A stretch of DNA of 28,473 bases. It comes from a virus. The position numbers were made by a program, and so were the translations under genes. How positions within the stretch are numbered: the stretch's first letter is position 1; each line of letters starts with the position of its first letter. Shown in pieces: positions 8,319 through 15,727 of the stretch. The notes under the pieces were generated by a model. It made no database searches, had not been told where the DNA came from, and worked only from the letters and a program-made list of their open reading frames with translations. Location of the stretch: positions 1 to 28,473 of IMG/VR virus record IMGVR_UViG_3300025155_000032. The stretch is one strand, 5' to 3'.

Positions 8319-8485
8319 GTGACCCGTCTCCTGGTCTTGTCTCCCGTTGTTTCCCCTTGCGGGGGCGGGGCGGGGCCGGGAGACCGACCCACTCGTTGGG
8401 AGCTACCCGACGAGCTGCCCTGCACCACCAGGGTGCGGCGACCTGGCGGTCTCAGTCAACGGCTGGGAGGGCGTTCAGGTGGGAG

Positions 8486-9064
8486 CTACTGCCAAGTGGC
8501 CGTAACCACACAGCCCTTTAGCACCGCCGAGGTGAGGACGCGTCCGGCGCCCCTGCACTCGACCTCGACGCGCTGGCGTTTCTTGAGCTGAGCGGCCCTG
8601 GGCGCTTCCGCCTTGGTCAACTCGGCGTGCACATCGGAAAGCATCTGGCCGCTGCTGAGCATCAGCACGGTGTCACCCATGAAGTCCTTGTCGATCGAGC
8701 TGATCACGCCCTCGACCAGCAGCAGCTTGCCCTTGTATTTCTCGTCGGCAGCCACCTCGTTGGCGTCGTAGTCGCGGTGGAGGCGCGTGGCCTTTACGGG
8801 AATGGGGTCTTCCTTTTGCGGGGCCGACTCAACCGCTACCGCGGCCCTCGGTTCGGATCCAGCCCGAGCGCGCTCGAACGCGGCGTCGTCACCTGCTATC
8901 CCCGAGATGCACTTCCACATCATGCCGAGCGAGACGACCAGACCTGCGACGTAGGCCCATCGTGGAGTCGGTGTCGCCGTAGGCTTCGGACGCCCGCAAC
9001 CCGGACAGGCCGCTGCGGTCGTGTCCACCTGCCGCGCGCACCCAAGACACGCCTTCAACGCCAT
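8486..9064 (-). CDS. Zinc-ribbon, single-TM protein with tRNA_anti-like OB domain
   Basis: A 192-residue predicted inner-membrane protein. Residues 6-23 form a short zinc ribbon (C6, C9, C20, C23). A transmembrane helix spans about 36-57 (WAYVAGLVVSLGMMW). Residues about 98-190 match the tRNA_anti-like OB-fold: DYDANEVAADEKYKGKLLLV, then EGVISSIDKD, then C-terminal RVEVECRGAGRVL. This family is found in bacterial membrane proteins and lipoproteins of unknown role; despite its name it need not bind tRNA. It precedes the lipoprotein gene on the same strand, with a 167-bp gap. A sigma70-like promoter lies immediately upstream, and no SD is seen. It looks host-derived rather than structural. Confidence 0.7.
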   Translation of the reverse strand: MALKACLGCARQVDTTAAACPGCGRPKPTATPTPRWAYVAGLVVSLGMMWKCISGIAGDDAAFERARAGSEPRAAVAVESAPQKEDPIPVKATRLHRDYDANEVAADEKYKGKLLLVEGVISSIDKDFMGDTVLMLSSGQMLSDVHAELTKAEAPRAAQLKKRQRVEVECRGAGRVLTSAVLKGCVVTATWQ

Positions 9065-9069
9065 GCCGC

Positions 9070-9101
9070 CTAGCGTGCCCCGGGAGCGCCGCCAGCGTCA
9101 A
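9070..9101 (-). promoter_or_regulatory. Sigma70-like promoter for the OB-domain gene, possibly leaderless
   Basis: On the minus strand TTGACG lies at 9101-9096, followed by an 18-bp spacer and CACGCT. The TTG is 37 nt upstream of the ATG at 9064, so transcription would start at or next to the start codon. No SD is visible in between. A late-type motif drives the opposite strand from the same short intergenic region. Confidence 0.5.
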
Positions 9102-9130
9102 CGGGGACCACCTGTTCAGCCCGCCCGTTC

Positions 9131-9167
9131 TTGGGGTCCGCCCCCGCCCGGCCCGAACATGGAAGCC
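9131..9167 (+). promoter_or_regulatory. Late-type promoter motif, copy A
   Basis: TTGGGGTCCGCC starts at 9131, 37 nt before the ATG at 9168. It matches the motif found upstream of 13684, 14939 and (minus strand) 18806. A weak GGAA lies 4-7 nt before the ATG, so leaderless initiation is plausible. Confidence 0.55.
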
Positions 9168-9716
9168 ATGCGACACATCATCATCCCCCTGCTGACCGCC
9201 GTTCTCGTTGCCTCCTGTATGACCGCCGAAGCGACGCCACCGCCCGACAAGCCGGTGGCAACGCTCGGCTACGTCGACCTTTCCCGCGTGATGAAGGACA
9301 GCGAGACCGTGAAGAAGGCCGGCGCCGCGCTGCAGGCCGACATCGCGAAATGGAACCAGGAGATTGCCACCGCCGATGCCGAGGCCAAGAAGGCCGAAGC
9401 CGACAAGAAGGCTACCGCTGCCGAAAAGAAGGCCAAGCGCGACGCCGCGACCGCTGTGTTTCAGCGCCATCAGGGCGAGAAGGAACGCCGCATCGCCGAC
9501 GAGGACGCCAAGCTCGCCAGGGCTGTCGATGAAGCTGCGGCCGCGGTGGGCGCCGAGCGCGGTGTCGACGTGCTGCCGGTGCGAGCGCTCTACGCGCGTG
9601 CGGGGCTCGACCTGACAGCCGAGGTCGTCAAGCGCCTCGACGTCCCGCCCGCTGACGGCAAGGTCGCCGCGCTCGAGAAGCGGATCAAAGAGCTGGAAGC
9701 CTCGCGCAAGCCGTGA
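9168..9716 (+). CDS. Skp/OmpH-like periplasmic chaperone lipoprotein
   Basis: A 182-residue protein starting MRHIIIPLLTAVLVASC, a strong lipoprotein signal with lipobox VASC, so C17 should be lipidated. The mature protein resembles OmpH/Skp: VATLGYVDLSRVMKDSETVK (about 29-48), a long charged Lys/Ala/Glu-rich coiled coil (about 55-130), and DLTAEVVKRLD near 155, the conserved closing segment of the family. Skp is a trimeric periplasmic holdase with tentacle-like helices that keeps exported proteins unfolded. Skp itself is soluble, so the lipid anchor is unusual. ATG 9159 is an alternative; 9168 fits the promoter spacing. Its TGA overlaps the GTG of the exported fibre-like gene (GTGA), so the two are probably made together. 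Confidence 0.8.
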   Translation: MRHIIIPLLTAVLVASCMTAEATPPPDKPVATLGYVDLSRVMKDSETVKKAGAALQADIAKWNQEIATADAEAKKAEADKKATAAEKKAKRDAATAVFQRHQGEKERRIADEDAKLARAVDEAAAAVGAERGVDVLPVRALYARAGLDLTAEVVKRLDVPPADGKVAALEKRIKELEASRKP

Positions 9717-12700
9717 CCCGCCTTCGCCTTGTAGCCGCCGCCGCGCTCGTCGTCGCGCTCGCCGCGCCCGCGCGCGCGCAGGAAACCCGGTGGCCCAACG
9801 ACCAATCGGGGCAGAACCTCTACACCGCGAAGAAGCTGCGGGCGCCGACCGTCGGCAATGAGGCGGCCCGCCTGCAGGACATCGCGCCCGGCGCCGGCTA
9901 CCTGAAAGCGCCCGGCGCCAGCACGCTGCCGCTCACCGCGAGCTCGACGGTCCCGCTGGCGGACATCGCGCCGTCGTCGGCCGCCGAGCGGTTCCTGTGC
10001 CGCGGCTCGGCTGCCGGCGGGGGCGTCTGGCAGGAGTGCACCATCGGGACGGGACTCGCGATATCGGGCACGGAGCTGAGCAACACGGGCGGCGCGGGCG
10101 GGGCCGGCGGCGGCGTCACCAACGTGAGCGCGACGCTGCCGCTCACCAGCTCGGGAGGTACGACACCCGATATCGTGTTGCAGTACGACAACGTTTCGCT
10201 GGTGCTCGACGGCGGCGACGCCCTGGTGCGCGAGGCGCTGACCGGTGCCATCACGGCCGGCCAGGGGAGCAACGCCACGGTGTTCGGTGTTCTCGCGGCG
10301 ACGTCGGTGCTGGCGAACGCGACCGGATCATCGGCGGTACCGGCGGCGCTGGCGGCGACGACCAACGGGCAGGCGCTGCGGATGGCGGGCGGCGTGCTCG
10401 GCTGGGGGGAGATTGCGACGGCCGGTCTCGCCAACAACGCCGTCACGAACGCGAAGTTTCGCCAGGGGGCCGGGCTGTCGCTGGTCGGCGTCGCCGGCAA
10501 CTCGACCGCCGACGTCGCCGACATCGCGGCTGGCAGCGATGGTTGCGTCTACCGGCGGTCGGGGACCGTGGTGGGGTGCGGGACGATCGGCCCGCTGTCG
10601 GCGCCAGCACTCGACGCCACGTTCATCACGCAGACGGCAAACGCCAACCTGGCCAATGAGCAGGCGCTGGGCGCGCTCGCGAGCGGGGTCCTCCAGTCGG
10701 TGACGTCCACGGGGGTCGCCTCGACATTCGCTGTCGGCGCGAACCGCATCCCACGCGGCAGCGGCAGCAACGGGCACCTCACCGATTCGGCCGGTCTGAC
10801 GTACGACGGGACCACGCTGCTGTCGAGTAGCTCGACAACGTCGACGGACGTCCTGCACGCGACCACGGCGATCACGAACCACCTCAACCCGACGGCGATC
10901 GTCGAGTCATCCGCGGCGACGGGTCAGGCGGTGCTGCACTTCAGGGCCAACGGTGGCCTGCGCGGTGGCATCCGAGCCGACTACCAGGGGAACCTGAATT
11001 GGTTCGCCCAGGGCGGCGACCACGTGTTTTTCACGGACGGTGACTTTAGCGTCGGGGCGGCGCGCTTTCAGATCCGGGACGCGATCGGCTCCACCGGCGA
11101 GCGCGTTGCCATCATGGCCGGCGGGCTAAAGGTTGGTGACGGCACCGTGGCAGCTCCGGTCGTCGCGATCCCGTTCGCGTCGTACGCGGCGACCTTCCAG
11201 GCGTGGATGGACGCGACTCCCACCAGGGCGGTGGCGTACGGCAACGGTCTGCCTGGCGGCGCACCCAGCGCCGACGCTGTGATCGCAACGTACACCGGGT
11301 CGGCGTGGGTGGACCGTCTGCACATCACCAACGCCGGCGTGGTATCGATCCCCAACCTCACCACGGGACTGGTCAAGGCCACCTCCGGGGCGCTGTCCAT
11401 CGCCGTGGCCGGCACCGACTACGCGGCGGCGGGGAGCTATATCACGTCGCTGACCACGGACGTCGTGGCGACCGGTCCCGGCGCTGCGGCGGCGACCATC
11501 CAGCCGGGCGTCGTGACGCTCGCGAAGATAGTCAACTTCGCCACCGATAGGTTCCCCTGTCGCGACACCGCAGGCACCGGCAGCCTTGAAGTGTGCTCTG
11601 CCGGCGGCGGCCTTGAATGGACGGGCGCCCCCGGGCTTCAAGTCGGCGCGTTTACGGGCGACGCGACGAAGACCGCGGGCGGTACCGCGCTGACGCTCGC
11701 GACCGTGAATAGCAACGTCGGCTCGTTCACGAACGCCAGCATCACCGTCAACGGCAAGGGGCTGATCACGGCGGCCAGCTCTGGCGCGACGCCGGCTCCC
11801 GTCGGCGCCACGTACATCACGCAGACCGCTGACGGGACGCTGACGAACGAGCAGGCGCTGGGCGCGCTGGCGAGCGGGGTTCTGCACAGCGTGACGACCA
11901 CGGGGGTGGCGAGCACGTTCGCGGTCGGCTCGGCGCGCATCCCGTTCGGCAGTGGCAGCAACGGCGCGCTGACCGACAAGGCCGAGTTGAAAACCAACGG
12001 CCAGACCTTCGGCCTGACCGGTATTCAGGAGGTCCAGATCTACACGACCAGCGCGAGCACGAGCGCGCTGACCGGGTTCCGTATGGGGACGGACGCGAGC
12101 TTCACCAACGGGTTCGCATTCTCGATGATGGGCACCGGGTGGAGCGGGGGCGGGCTTGTCGCTAACCAGGCGCTGATCGAGCACAACGGCGGCAACACGC
12201 CGATGGCGTTCTCGAACTTCAACGGCGGCGCAGCGGCCGACATCACTTTCGCGACCGGCGGCTCACGGACTGTGCGTCTGTCCATCGACGGGGCGACCGG
12301 CGTAGTGTCTGTCGCGAACCTGACGAGCTCCCGCCTCGTGTTCGCCGGGGCGGCGGGGGCACTGTCCGGATCGTCGGCGCTGCGCTGGCATGACGACGAC
12401 GCCGACCTGACATTCGAGCTAGCCGTAACCGGCCACCTTCAGGCGTCGACGCTTGCTGGCACTGGCGCCCGCGTCGTGACGGCGAATGCCGGGGGATACC
12501 TGACGGCAACGGCAGGTGATTTCGACGCCACGCTGGCCTACGACGTTGAGGCCGCGGACATCTACGCCGCTGACGCGACCGAGGTGCCCGTCGGTCACAC
12601 GACTGCCGATCCCGGCGTGCTGGGCCACCGATACACCATCGGGACAGCGAAGGGCAGGTGCGAGTTTGGTCTGAACATTCTCGCCAACTCGTTCACGGGC

Positions 12701-12916
12701 GGCGGGTCGTGGACGCTGAAGGTTCAGCGCAACGGGTCGGACACCGGCATCTCGCTGGGGCCGTATTCGAGCGGGACCACGACCGTCGCGTCGACATCGG
12801 GGACCTTCTCTGGTTCTGCCGGCGACGTGTATTCGCTGGTGTGGAACAAGTCCGGCACGGTCAACACGTCCGGCAGCGACTTCCGGTTCACGGGAACGGT
12901 GATCTGCACACGCTGA
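9713..12916 (+). CDS. Large fibre-like protein with Sec signal peptide
   Basis: A 1067-residue protein that reads like a phage tail fibre: long Gly/Ala/Thr/Ser beta-rich repeats, ITVNGKGLITAASSG, NEQALGALASGVL, IPNLTTGLVKATSGALSIA, and a C-terminal FSGSAGDVYSLVWNKSG domain. Unexpectedly it begins MTRLRLVAAAALVVALAA followed by PARA and QE, a textbook Sec signal peptide with cleavage after ARA. No alternative start near the front would remove it. The GTG start overlaps the stop of the Skp-like lipoprotein gene, and a 58-codon module occurs twice. Either it is secreted to the cell surface, or it is a virion fibre that has gained an export signal. No autocleavage chaperone domain is recognised. 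Confidence 0.78.
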   Translation: MTRLRLVAAAALVVALAAPARAQETRWPNDQSGQNLYTAKKLRAPTVGNEAARLQDIAPGAGYLKAPGASTLPLTASSTVPLADIAPSSAAERFLCRGSAAGGGVWQECTIGTGLAISGTELSNTGGAGGAGGGVTNVSATLPLTSSGGTTPDIVLQYDNVSLVLDGGDALVREALTGAITAGQGSNATVFGVLAATSVLANATGSSAVPAALAATTNGQALRMAGGVLGWGEIATAGLANNAVTNAKFRQGAGLSLVGVAGNSTADVADIAAGSDGCVYRRSGTVVGCGTIGPLSAPALDATFITQTANANLANEQALGALASGVLQSVTSTGVASTFAVGANRIPRGSGSNGHLTDSAGLTYDGTTLLSSSSTTSTDVLHATTAITNHLNPTAIVESSAATGQAVLHFRANGGLRGGIRADYQGNLNWFAQGGDHVFFTDGDFSVGAARFQIRDAIGSTGERVAIMAGGLKVGDGTVAAPVVAIPFASYAATFQAWMDATPTRAVAYGNGLPGGAPSADAVIATYTGSAWVDRLHITNAGVVSIPNLTTGLVKATSGALSIAVAGTDYAAAGSYITSLTTDVVATGPGAAAATIQPGVVTLAKIVNFATDRFPCRDTAGTGSLEVCSAGGGLEWTGAPGLQVGAFTGDATKTAGGTALTLATVNSNVGSFTNASITVNGKGLITAASSGATPAPVGATYITQTADGTLTNEQALGALASGVLHSVTTTGVASTFAVGSARIPFGSGSNGALTDKAELKTNGQTFGLTGIQEVQIYTTSASTSALTGFRMGTDASFTNGFAFSMMGTGWSGGGLVANQALIEHNGGNTPMAFSNFNGGAAADITFATGGSRTVRLSIDGATGVVSVANLTSSRLVFAGAAGALSGSSALRWHDDDADLTFELAVTGHLQASTLAGTGARVVTANAGGYLTATAGDFDATLAYDVEAADIYAADATEVPVGHTTADPGVLGHRYTIGTAKGRCEFGLNILANSFTGGGSWTLKVQRNGSDTGISLGPYSSGTTTVASTSGTFSGSAGDVYSLVWNKSGTVNTSGSDFRFTGTVICTR
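10619..11983 (+). repeat. Two 174-bp direct repeats in the fibre-like gene (10619-10792, 11810-11983)
   Basis: Both copies are 58 codons long and in the same frame (residues 303-360 and 700-757). Both encode T[FY]ITQTA...NEQALGALASGVL, then TGVASTFAVG, R-I-P and G-S-G-S-N-G at equal spacing. They differ by many point changes but no length change, so they are an old internal duplication. The sequence between them, 10793-11809, is not part of the repeat. Confidence 0.75.
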
Positions 12917-13326
12917 TGGACGAGCAGGGCAAACCGCCAGGTCCGCACACGAACCCTTACGGCGTGCCGTGGGGGTTCCCGCCCGCGCACCTCCCGCCAC
13001 CGCCACCGCAGCCCCAGGCAAAGGGGAACGGGCTCGACGCCGCGAAGATCCTCACCATGGTGCTGGCCGTCGCCGCGATCGTGTTCGGCGCCGGCAAGCT
13101 GGTGCAGAAGCAGGAGAACACCGATAACCAGGTCAAGGACATGCGCGTCGAGCAGAGCGCGTTCAATCGCCAGACGACAGACTCGATCGAGAAGATGAAG
13201 TCGACGGTCACCGACATGGCCTTGCAGCAGCGCCAACTGAACGAGCAGTTCCGTCGGATCAACATCACGGGGCCGAACCGACCGCGGCGTGCGCGGCATA
13301 CGGGCGGCGGGGCCATCGACGAATGA
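12916..13326 (+). CDS. Small membrane protein with C-terminal coiled coil
   Basis: A 136-residue protein with a Pro-rich N-terminus (about 8-36, including PPPPPQPQ), one transmembrane helix (about 44-66, ILTMVLAVAAIVFGAGKLV) and a Gln/Lys/Arg-rich helical region (about 67-118) likely to form a coiled coil, ending in a basic tail. This layout resembles the inner-membrane subunit of two-component spanins and other phage membrane proteins. No matching outer-membrane partner is identified nearby, so a spanin role is only possible. The ATG overlaps the stop of the fibre-like gene (TGATG). Confidence 0.6.
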   Translation: MDEQGKPPGPHTNPYGVPWGFPPAHLPPPPPQPQAKGNGLDAAKILTMVLAVAAIVFGAGKLVQKQENTDNQVKDMRVEQSAFNRQTTDSIEKMKSTVTDMALQQRQLNEQFRRINITGPNRPRRARHTGGGAIDE

Positions 13327-13353
13327 ACGACCGAACCAGCAAGGAAAAGGAAC

Positions 13354-13635
13354 GTGCCGGATGAGCCCAAAGAGCGCACTCCAAACTCAGGCGACATCGC
13401 CTTCGATCTCATCGACCTCGGAGTCATCTACGGACATCTGGCGCGAGTCATGCGACGACTTGCGAGCGGCCTCCCGGTTGTTGACGGGGCTGGAGCAGCG
13501 GAATGCGATTTCATTCTCGCCGAGGCGCTTGCTCTCGATGCGCGGGCGCGGACCATCCGGGAGACGAAGATAGAGCCCTGGCTGGTCGAGAACGCCAAAC
13601 GGTTCTCGAGCGGCAAACCACCGTGGCCGCCGTGA
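13354..13635 (+). CDS. Small helical protein, unknown function
   Basis: A 93-residue protein starting at GTG 13354 with a purine-rich SD (GGAAAAGGA) 3-11 bases upstream. It is mostly helical (about 14-80) with DIAFDLIDLGVIYGHLARVM and EALALDARARTIRETKIEPW, and it ends in a Pro/Trp tail. I do not recognise the family. It lies between a membrane protein and the holin-like gene, 27 bases after the first and 48 before the second, so an accessory lysis or virion role is possible but not shown. Confidence 0.55.
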   Translation: MPDEPKERTPNSGDIAFDLIDLGVIYGHLARVMRRLASGLPVVDGAGAAECDFILAEALALDARARTIRETKIEPWLVENAKRFSSGKPPWPP

Positions 13636-13647
13636 GCTGAGGCGAAG

Positions 13648-13683
13648 TTGGGGTCGGCACCGGCCGGGGATGATGCTCGAAGC
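13648..13683 (+). promoter_or_regulatory. Late-type promoter motif, copy B
   Basis: CGAAGTTGGGGTCGGC has its TTG at 13648, 36 nt upstream of ATG 13684. GATGCT occupies the -12 to -7 position relative to the ATG. No SD sits at a normal distance; GGGGA ends 14 nt before the start. The upstream TGAGGCGAAG context is nearly the same in copy C. Confidence 0.55.
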
Positions 13684-13914
13684 ATGAAAACGTTCTTCAA
13701 GAAGCTCGGAGCTGCCCTCCTGGAGATGGTGACGTCGAAGAAAGTGATCGCCGCCGTGGCCGGTGCGTTCGTCCAGGCACTGCCGCTCGATCCGGACACG
13801 AAGATCCACATCCAGGGCATCATCGCCGTCTACATCCTCGGCCAGGGCGTGGCTGACGCCGGCAAGGCGAAGGCACAGGTAGAGGCCAGCGCGAAGACCC
13901 CGCCCGCGGTGTAG
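13684..13914 (+). CDS. Small holin-like membrane protein
   Basis: A 76-residue protein starting MKTFFKKLGAALLEMVTSKK. It has two hydrophobic segments: about 21-36 (VIAAVAGAFVQALPL) and about 43-58 (IQGIIAVYILGQGVADAGK). It ends in a Lys/Ala/Pro tail. The 'TSKK..AA..G..V........I.G....Y.LGQG.AD.GK' layout recurs in small phage proteins often annotated as holins. A holin would open the inner membrane to let the M15 endolysin reach the cell wall. Both genes carry the same late motif, which supports the link. The open frame begins upstream at 13648, but ATG 13684 fits the promoter spacing and family length. Confidence 0.6.
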   Translation: MKTFFKKLGAALLEMVTSKKVIAAVAGAFVQALPLDPDTKIHIQGIIAVYILGQGVADAGKAKAQVEASAKTPPAV

Positions 13915-13948
13915 CCCGTGGTCGAGGAGCCGGAAGCCTCGACGCCAC

Positions 13949-14059
13949 TTGCGGCGCCCGACGCGGTTCGAGGTCGTCTACGCATGGGTGGTGGTCGGCG
14001 TCGTGCTCGGCGCCTGCTGGGTGATGGACCGCATGCACCGCTGGGGGCGGGCGCGCTGA
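13949..14059 (+). CDS. Possible 36-residue single-TM protein
   Basis: A frame opening at TTG 13949 encodes RRPTRFEVVYAWVVVGVV, then LGACWVMDRMHRWGRAR, a basic N-terminus followed by one TM helix (about 8-25). Its TGA (14057-14059) overlaps the next ATG in the TGATG style of this genome, the main reason to believe it. The start is weak: TTG codon, GGAAG 14 bases away, no better in-frame start after the stop at 13880. It could be a small lysis or membrane protein, or a chance frame. Confidence 0.4.
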   Translation: MRRPTRFEVVYAWVVVGVVLGACWVMDRMHRWGRAR

Positions 14060-14256
14060 TGGGGCTGAAGGCGGTGCCGCCCAAGCGGAAGCTGGCCGAC
14101 CGGCTGTTCCTGCGGTGGTTCCGCGAACACGTCGGGCGCAGCGAGAAGTGCGCGTGCAGCCTCGCCGGTCCCGCGCGCGACTGCGACGTGGGTTACGCCC
14201 TGATCCGCGCCGCGCATCCGGTCGACTGGGGCAACCCGGAGTGGGCGACGTTCTGA
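14059..14256 (+). CDS. Small basic Cys-containing protein, unknown
   Basis: A 65-residue protein with a very basic N-terminus (PPKRKLADRLFLRWFREHVG) and two or three Cys in CACSLAGPARDCDVG (about 33-47), ending in HPVDWGNPEWATF. The frame extends upstream to GTG 13918, but ATG 14059 overlaps the previous stop. Its own TGA overlaps the ruvC ATG at 14256, so it is translationally linked to the resolvase gene. I do not recognise the family. DNA or nucleoprotein binding is a guess from charge and neighbours only. Confidence 0.55.
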   Translation: MGLKAVPPKRKLADRLFLRWFREHVGRSEKCACSLAGPARDCDVGYALIRAAHPVDWGNPEWATF

Positions 14257-14768
14257 TGCGTGTCTGCGGCCTGGATCCCGGGAGCGTCCGTCTGGGGTAT
14301 GCCGTCATCAAGGCCGAGGGCCAGCTTCTCTCGTACGTCGAGTGCGGCGTGCTGACCGCGCGCGCCGGCGCCGGGAAGTACGAACGTCTCGCCGAGCTCG
14401 CGGCGGACCTCGAACGCCTGCTCTCCGAGATGAAGCCCGACGTCGTGGCGATGGAGGCCGGCTTCGTGGGCATGGTCAAGGGCAAGCACCAGCAGGGCGT
14501 GCTGGTCAGCGCGGCCGCGCGCGGGGTGGCGGGCATGCTGGCCGCTCGCGCCGGTATCCCGGTCGTCGAATACGCCCCGTCAACGGTGAAGCTCCGGGCG
14601 ACTGGGAAAGGCAACGCCGACAAGACGCTGGTCGCCAAGATGGTCATGCGCCGGTTGTTCCTGCAGCGCGAGCCCGCGCCGGATGCGGCCGACGCGCTGG
14701 CGATCGCCATCTGCCACGCCGACGAGATGGTGTTCGAGCGGCGGGCGGCGGCGCGCGCGGCGGGGTAG
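14256..14768 (+). CDS. ruvC: RuvC-type Holliday junction resolvase
   Basis: A 170-residue protein, normal RuvC length. It has the RNase H-like catalytic set in the right places: D7 in VCGLDPGSVRLGYAV, E67 in DVVAMEAGF, and D143 and D146 in APDAADALAIAICHA. These correspond to D7, E66, D138 and D141 of the E. coli enzyme. RuvC cuts four-way junctions symmetrically. In phages it resolves branched DNA before packaging, and it may work with the exonuclease and annealing genes at 26260-28412. The ATG overlaps the previous stop (TGATG). Its position among late tail and lysis genes fits a packaging-time role. Confidence 0.88.
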   Translation: MRVCGLDPGSVRLGYAVIKAEGQLLSYVECGVLTARAGAGKYERLAELAADLERLLSEMKPDVVAMEAGFVGMVKGKHQQGVLVSAAARGVAGMLAARAGIPVVEYAPSTVKLRATGKGNADKTLVAKMVMRRLFLQREPAPDAADALAIAICHADEMVFERRAAARAAG

Positions 14769-14770
14769 CC

Positions 14771-14896
14771 GTGGCCCGCAAGCAGCTCGGGCTGCGGCTG
14801 CGCTACCAGGCGTGCAGTCTGTGCAGGATCTCTGGCCACAATATTCGACGCCATCGGCGCGCGGCGGCGCGGCAAATCTGGTTCTCTTTCGCCTGA
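14771..14896 (+). CDS. Possible 41-residue zinc-knuckle-like microprotein
   Basis: Starting at GTG 14771, two bases after the ruvC stop, the frame encodes a very basic peptide with CSLCRISGHNIRRH. That gives C-x2-C-x4-H-x4-H spacing, like a zinc knuckle with His as fourth ligand. It ends six bases before the late-type motif of the next gene. No clear SD is seen, so it is a candidate only; chance is possible at this length. Confidence 0.35.
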   Translation: MARKQLGLRLRYQACSLCRISGHNIRRHRRAAARQIWFSFA

Positions 14897-14902
14897 GCGA
14901 AG

Positions 14903-14938
14903 TTGGGTCGGCCATCGCCCGGCCCGAGGATCGTGGGC
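14903..14938 (+). promoter_or_regulatory. Late-type promoter motif, copy C
   Basis: CGAAGTTGGGTCGGCC has its TTG at 14903, 36 nt upstream of ATG 14939. GAGGATC lies 7-13 nt before the ATG and could be either a -10-like element or an SD, so this copy cannot by itself settle leaderless initiation. Confidence 0.55.
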
Positions 14939-15718
14939 ATGAGAGACATTCCGGTCGGACTCGACCCAAGCGTTACGGGCCTCGCGGGTCGAGTAGGTGA
15001 GCGCGTCGGCACCGCTGACGGCAATGGCGCGTGGGTGAAGTTCGGCCCGGCCGTGACGGACTGGCGGGCTGACCCGGGCGAGCCGGGCGGCGGGGATCTA
15101 CAGGCGATGCTCGACGACGTCGGTGGCGGCCCCGCGCTGCTGAAGTACGGCGCCGACGGCACGCCAGTAGCAGCGGTTGCCGGTGTCGACTATGACGTTC
15201 CCCGAGCCGTCCACATCACGACGCTTGGCGCGGCCAGCGCCACGCTGACGGTGGCTGGCTTGGACGCCGATGCAGAAGGCGACTACGACGTCGAGGGTGA
15301 GCTGTTCATCGCCGTGAACAACAGTCAGCCGCAGTGGCAACCGAACGGCCTCGCCACGAACCTGATCGGCGCCAGCACAGACTTTGCCGTCGGGGCAGCC
15401 GCCGATACCAATGGCGGTACGCTGTGGATTCTGGCCCGCAACTCCGGGATCATGAATTTCCAGAGCGGCCAGAAGGTGTATTTCAGCGGCCGGTTTCATG
15501 CCCAGACGGGGCGCATCCGGAAGATCGTTCTCGACTGCATCGCAACGGGCGGCGCCAACGCATTCGCCTCCGGGTTCAGCCGCGATCAATTCACGCTCCG
15601 TGGCGTCTGGACAGACACGGCGACCAATCTCACGTCCCTGGCCATCGCCGCCGGCCAGACCGACGGCTTTGGGATCGGCTCGTACATGAAGCTGGTTGCC
15701 CGTGGCGCCCTATCGTAA
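14939..15718 (+). CDS. Phage tail/fibre-type protein
   Basis: A 259-residue protein. It begins MRDIPVGLDPSVTGLAGRVG and then carries a segment typical of fibre shafts (ALLKYGADGTPVAAVAGVDY, about 70-89). The rest, about 95-259, is a beta-rich globular domain with ITTLGAASATLTVAGLDADAEGDYDVEGEL (shown in parts of the family as tip domains), FSGRFHAQTGR and GSYMKLVARG. It is probably a receptor-binding or accessory virion protein. The frame extends to 14903, but the start at 14939 fits the late motif. The glycoside hydrolase gene follows after 9 bases and likely shares the transcript. Confidence 0.65.
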   Translation: MRDIPVGLDPSVTGLAGRVGERVGTADGNGAWVKFGPAVTDWRADPGEPGGGDLQAMLDDVGGGPALLKYGADGTPVAAVAGVDYDVPRAVHITTLGAASATLTVAGLDADAEGDYDVEGELFIAVNNSQPQWQPNGLATNLIGASTDFAVGAAADTNGGTLWILARNSGIMNFQSGQKVYFSGRFHAQTGRIRKIVLDCIATGGANAFASGFSRDQFTLRGVWTDTATNLTSLAIAAGQTDGFGIGSYMKLVARGALS

Positions 15719-15727
15719 GGCGGCGAC

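Noticed and set aside
8403-8440. CCCTG/CAGGG hairpin between the minus-strand genes as a terminator
   Set aside because: Only a 5-bp stem and no T-tract on either strand; not enough to call.
8319-8591. Plus-strand 90-codon frame between the two minus-strand genes
   Set aside because: Arg/Pro/Gly-rich with no domain, lies over the promoter region and the end of the OB-domain gene.
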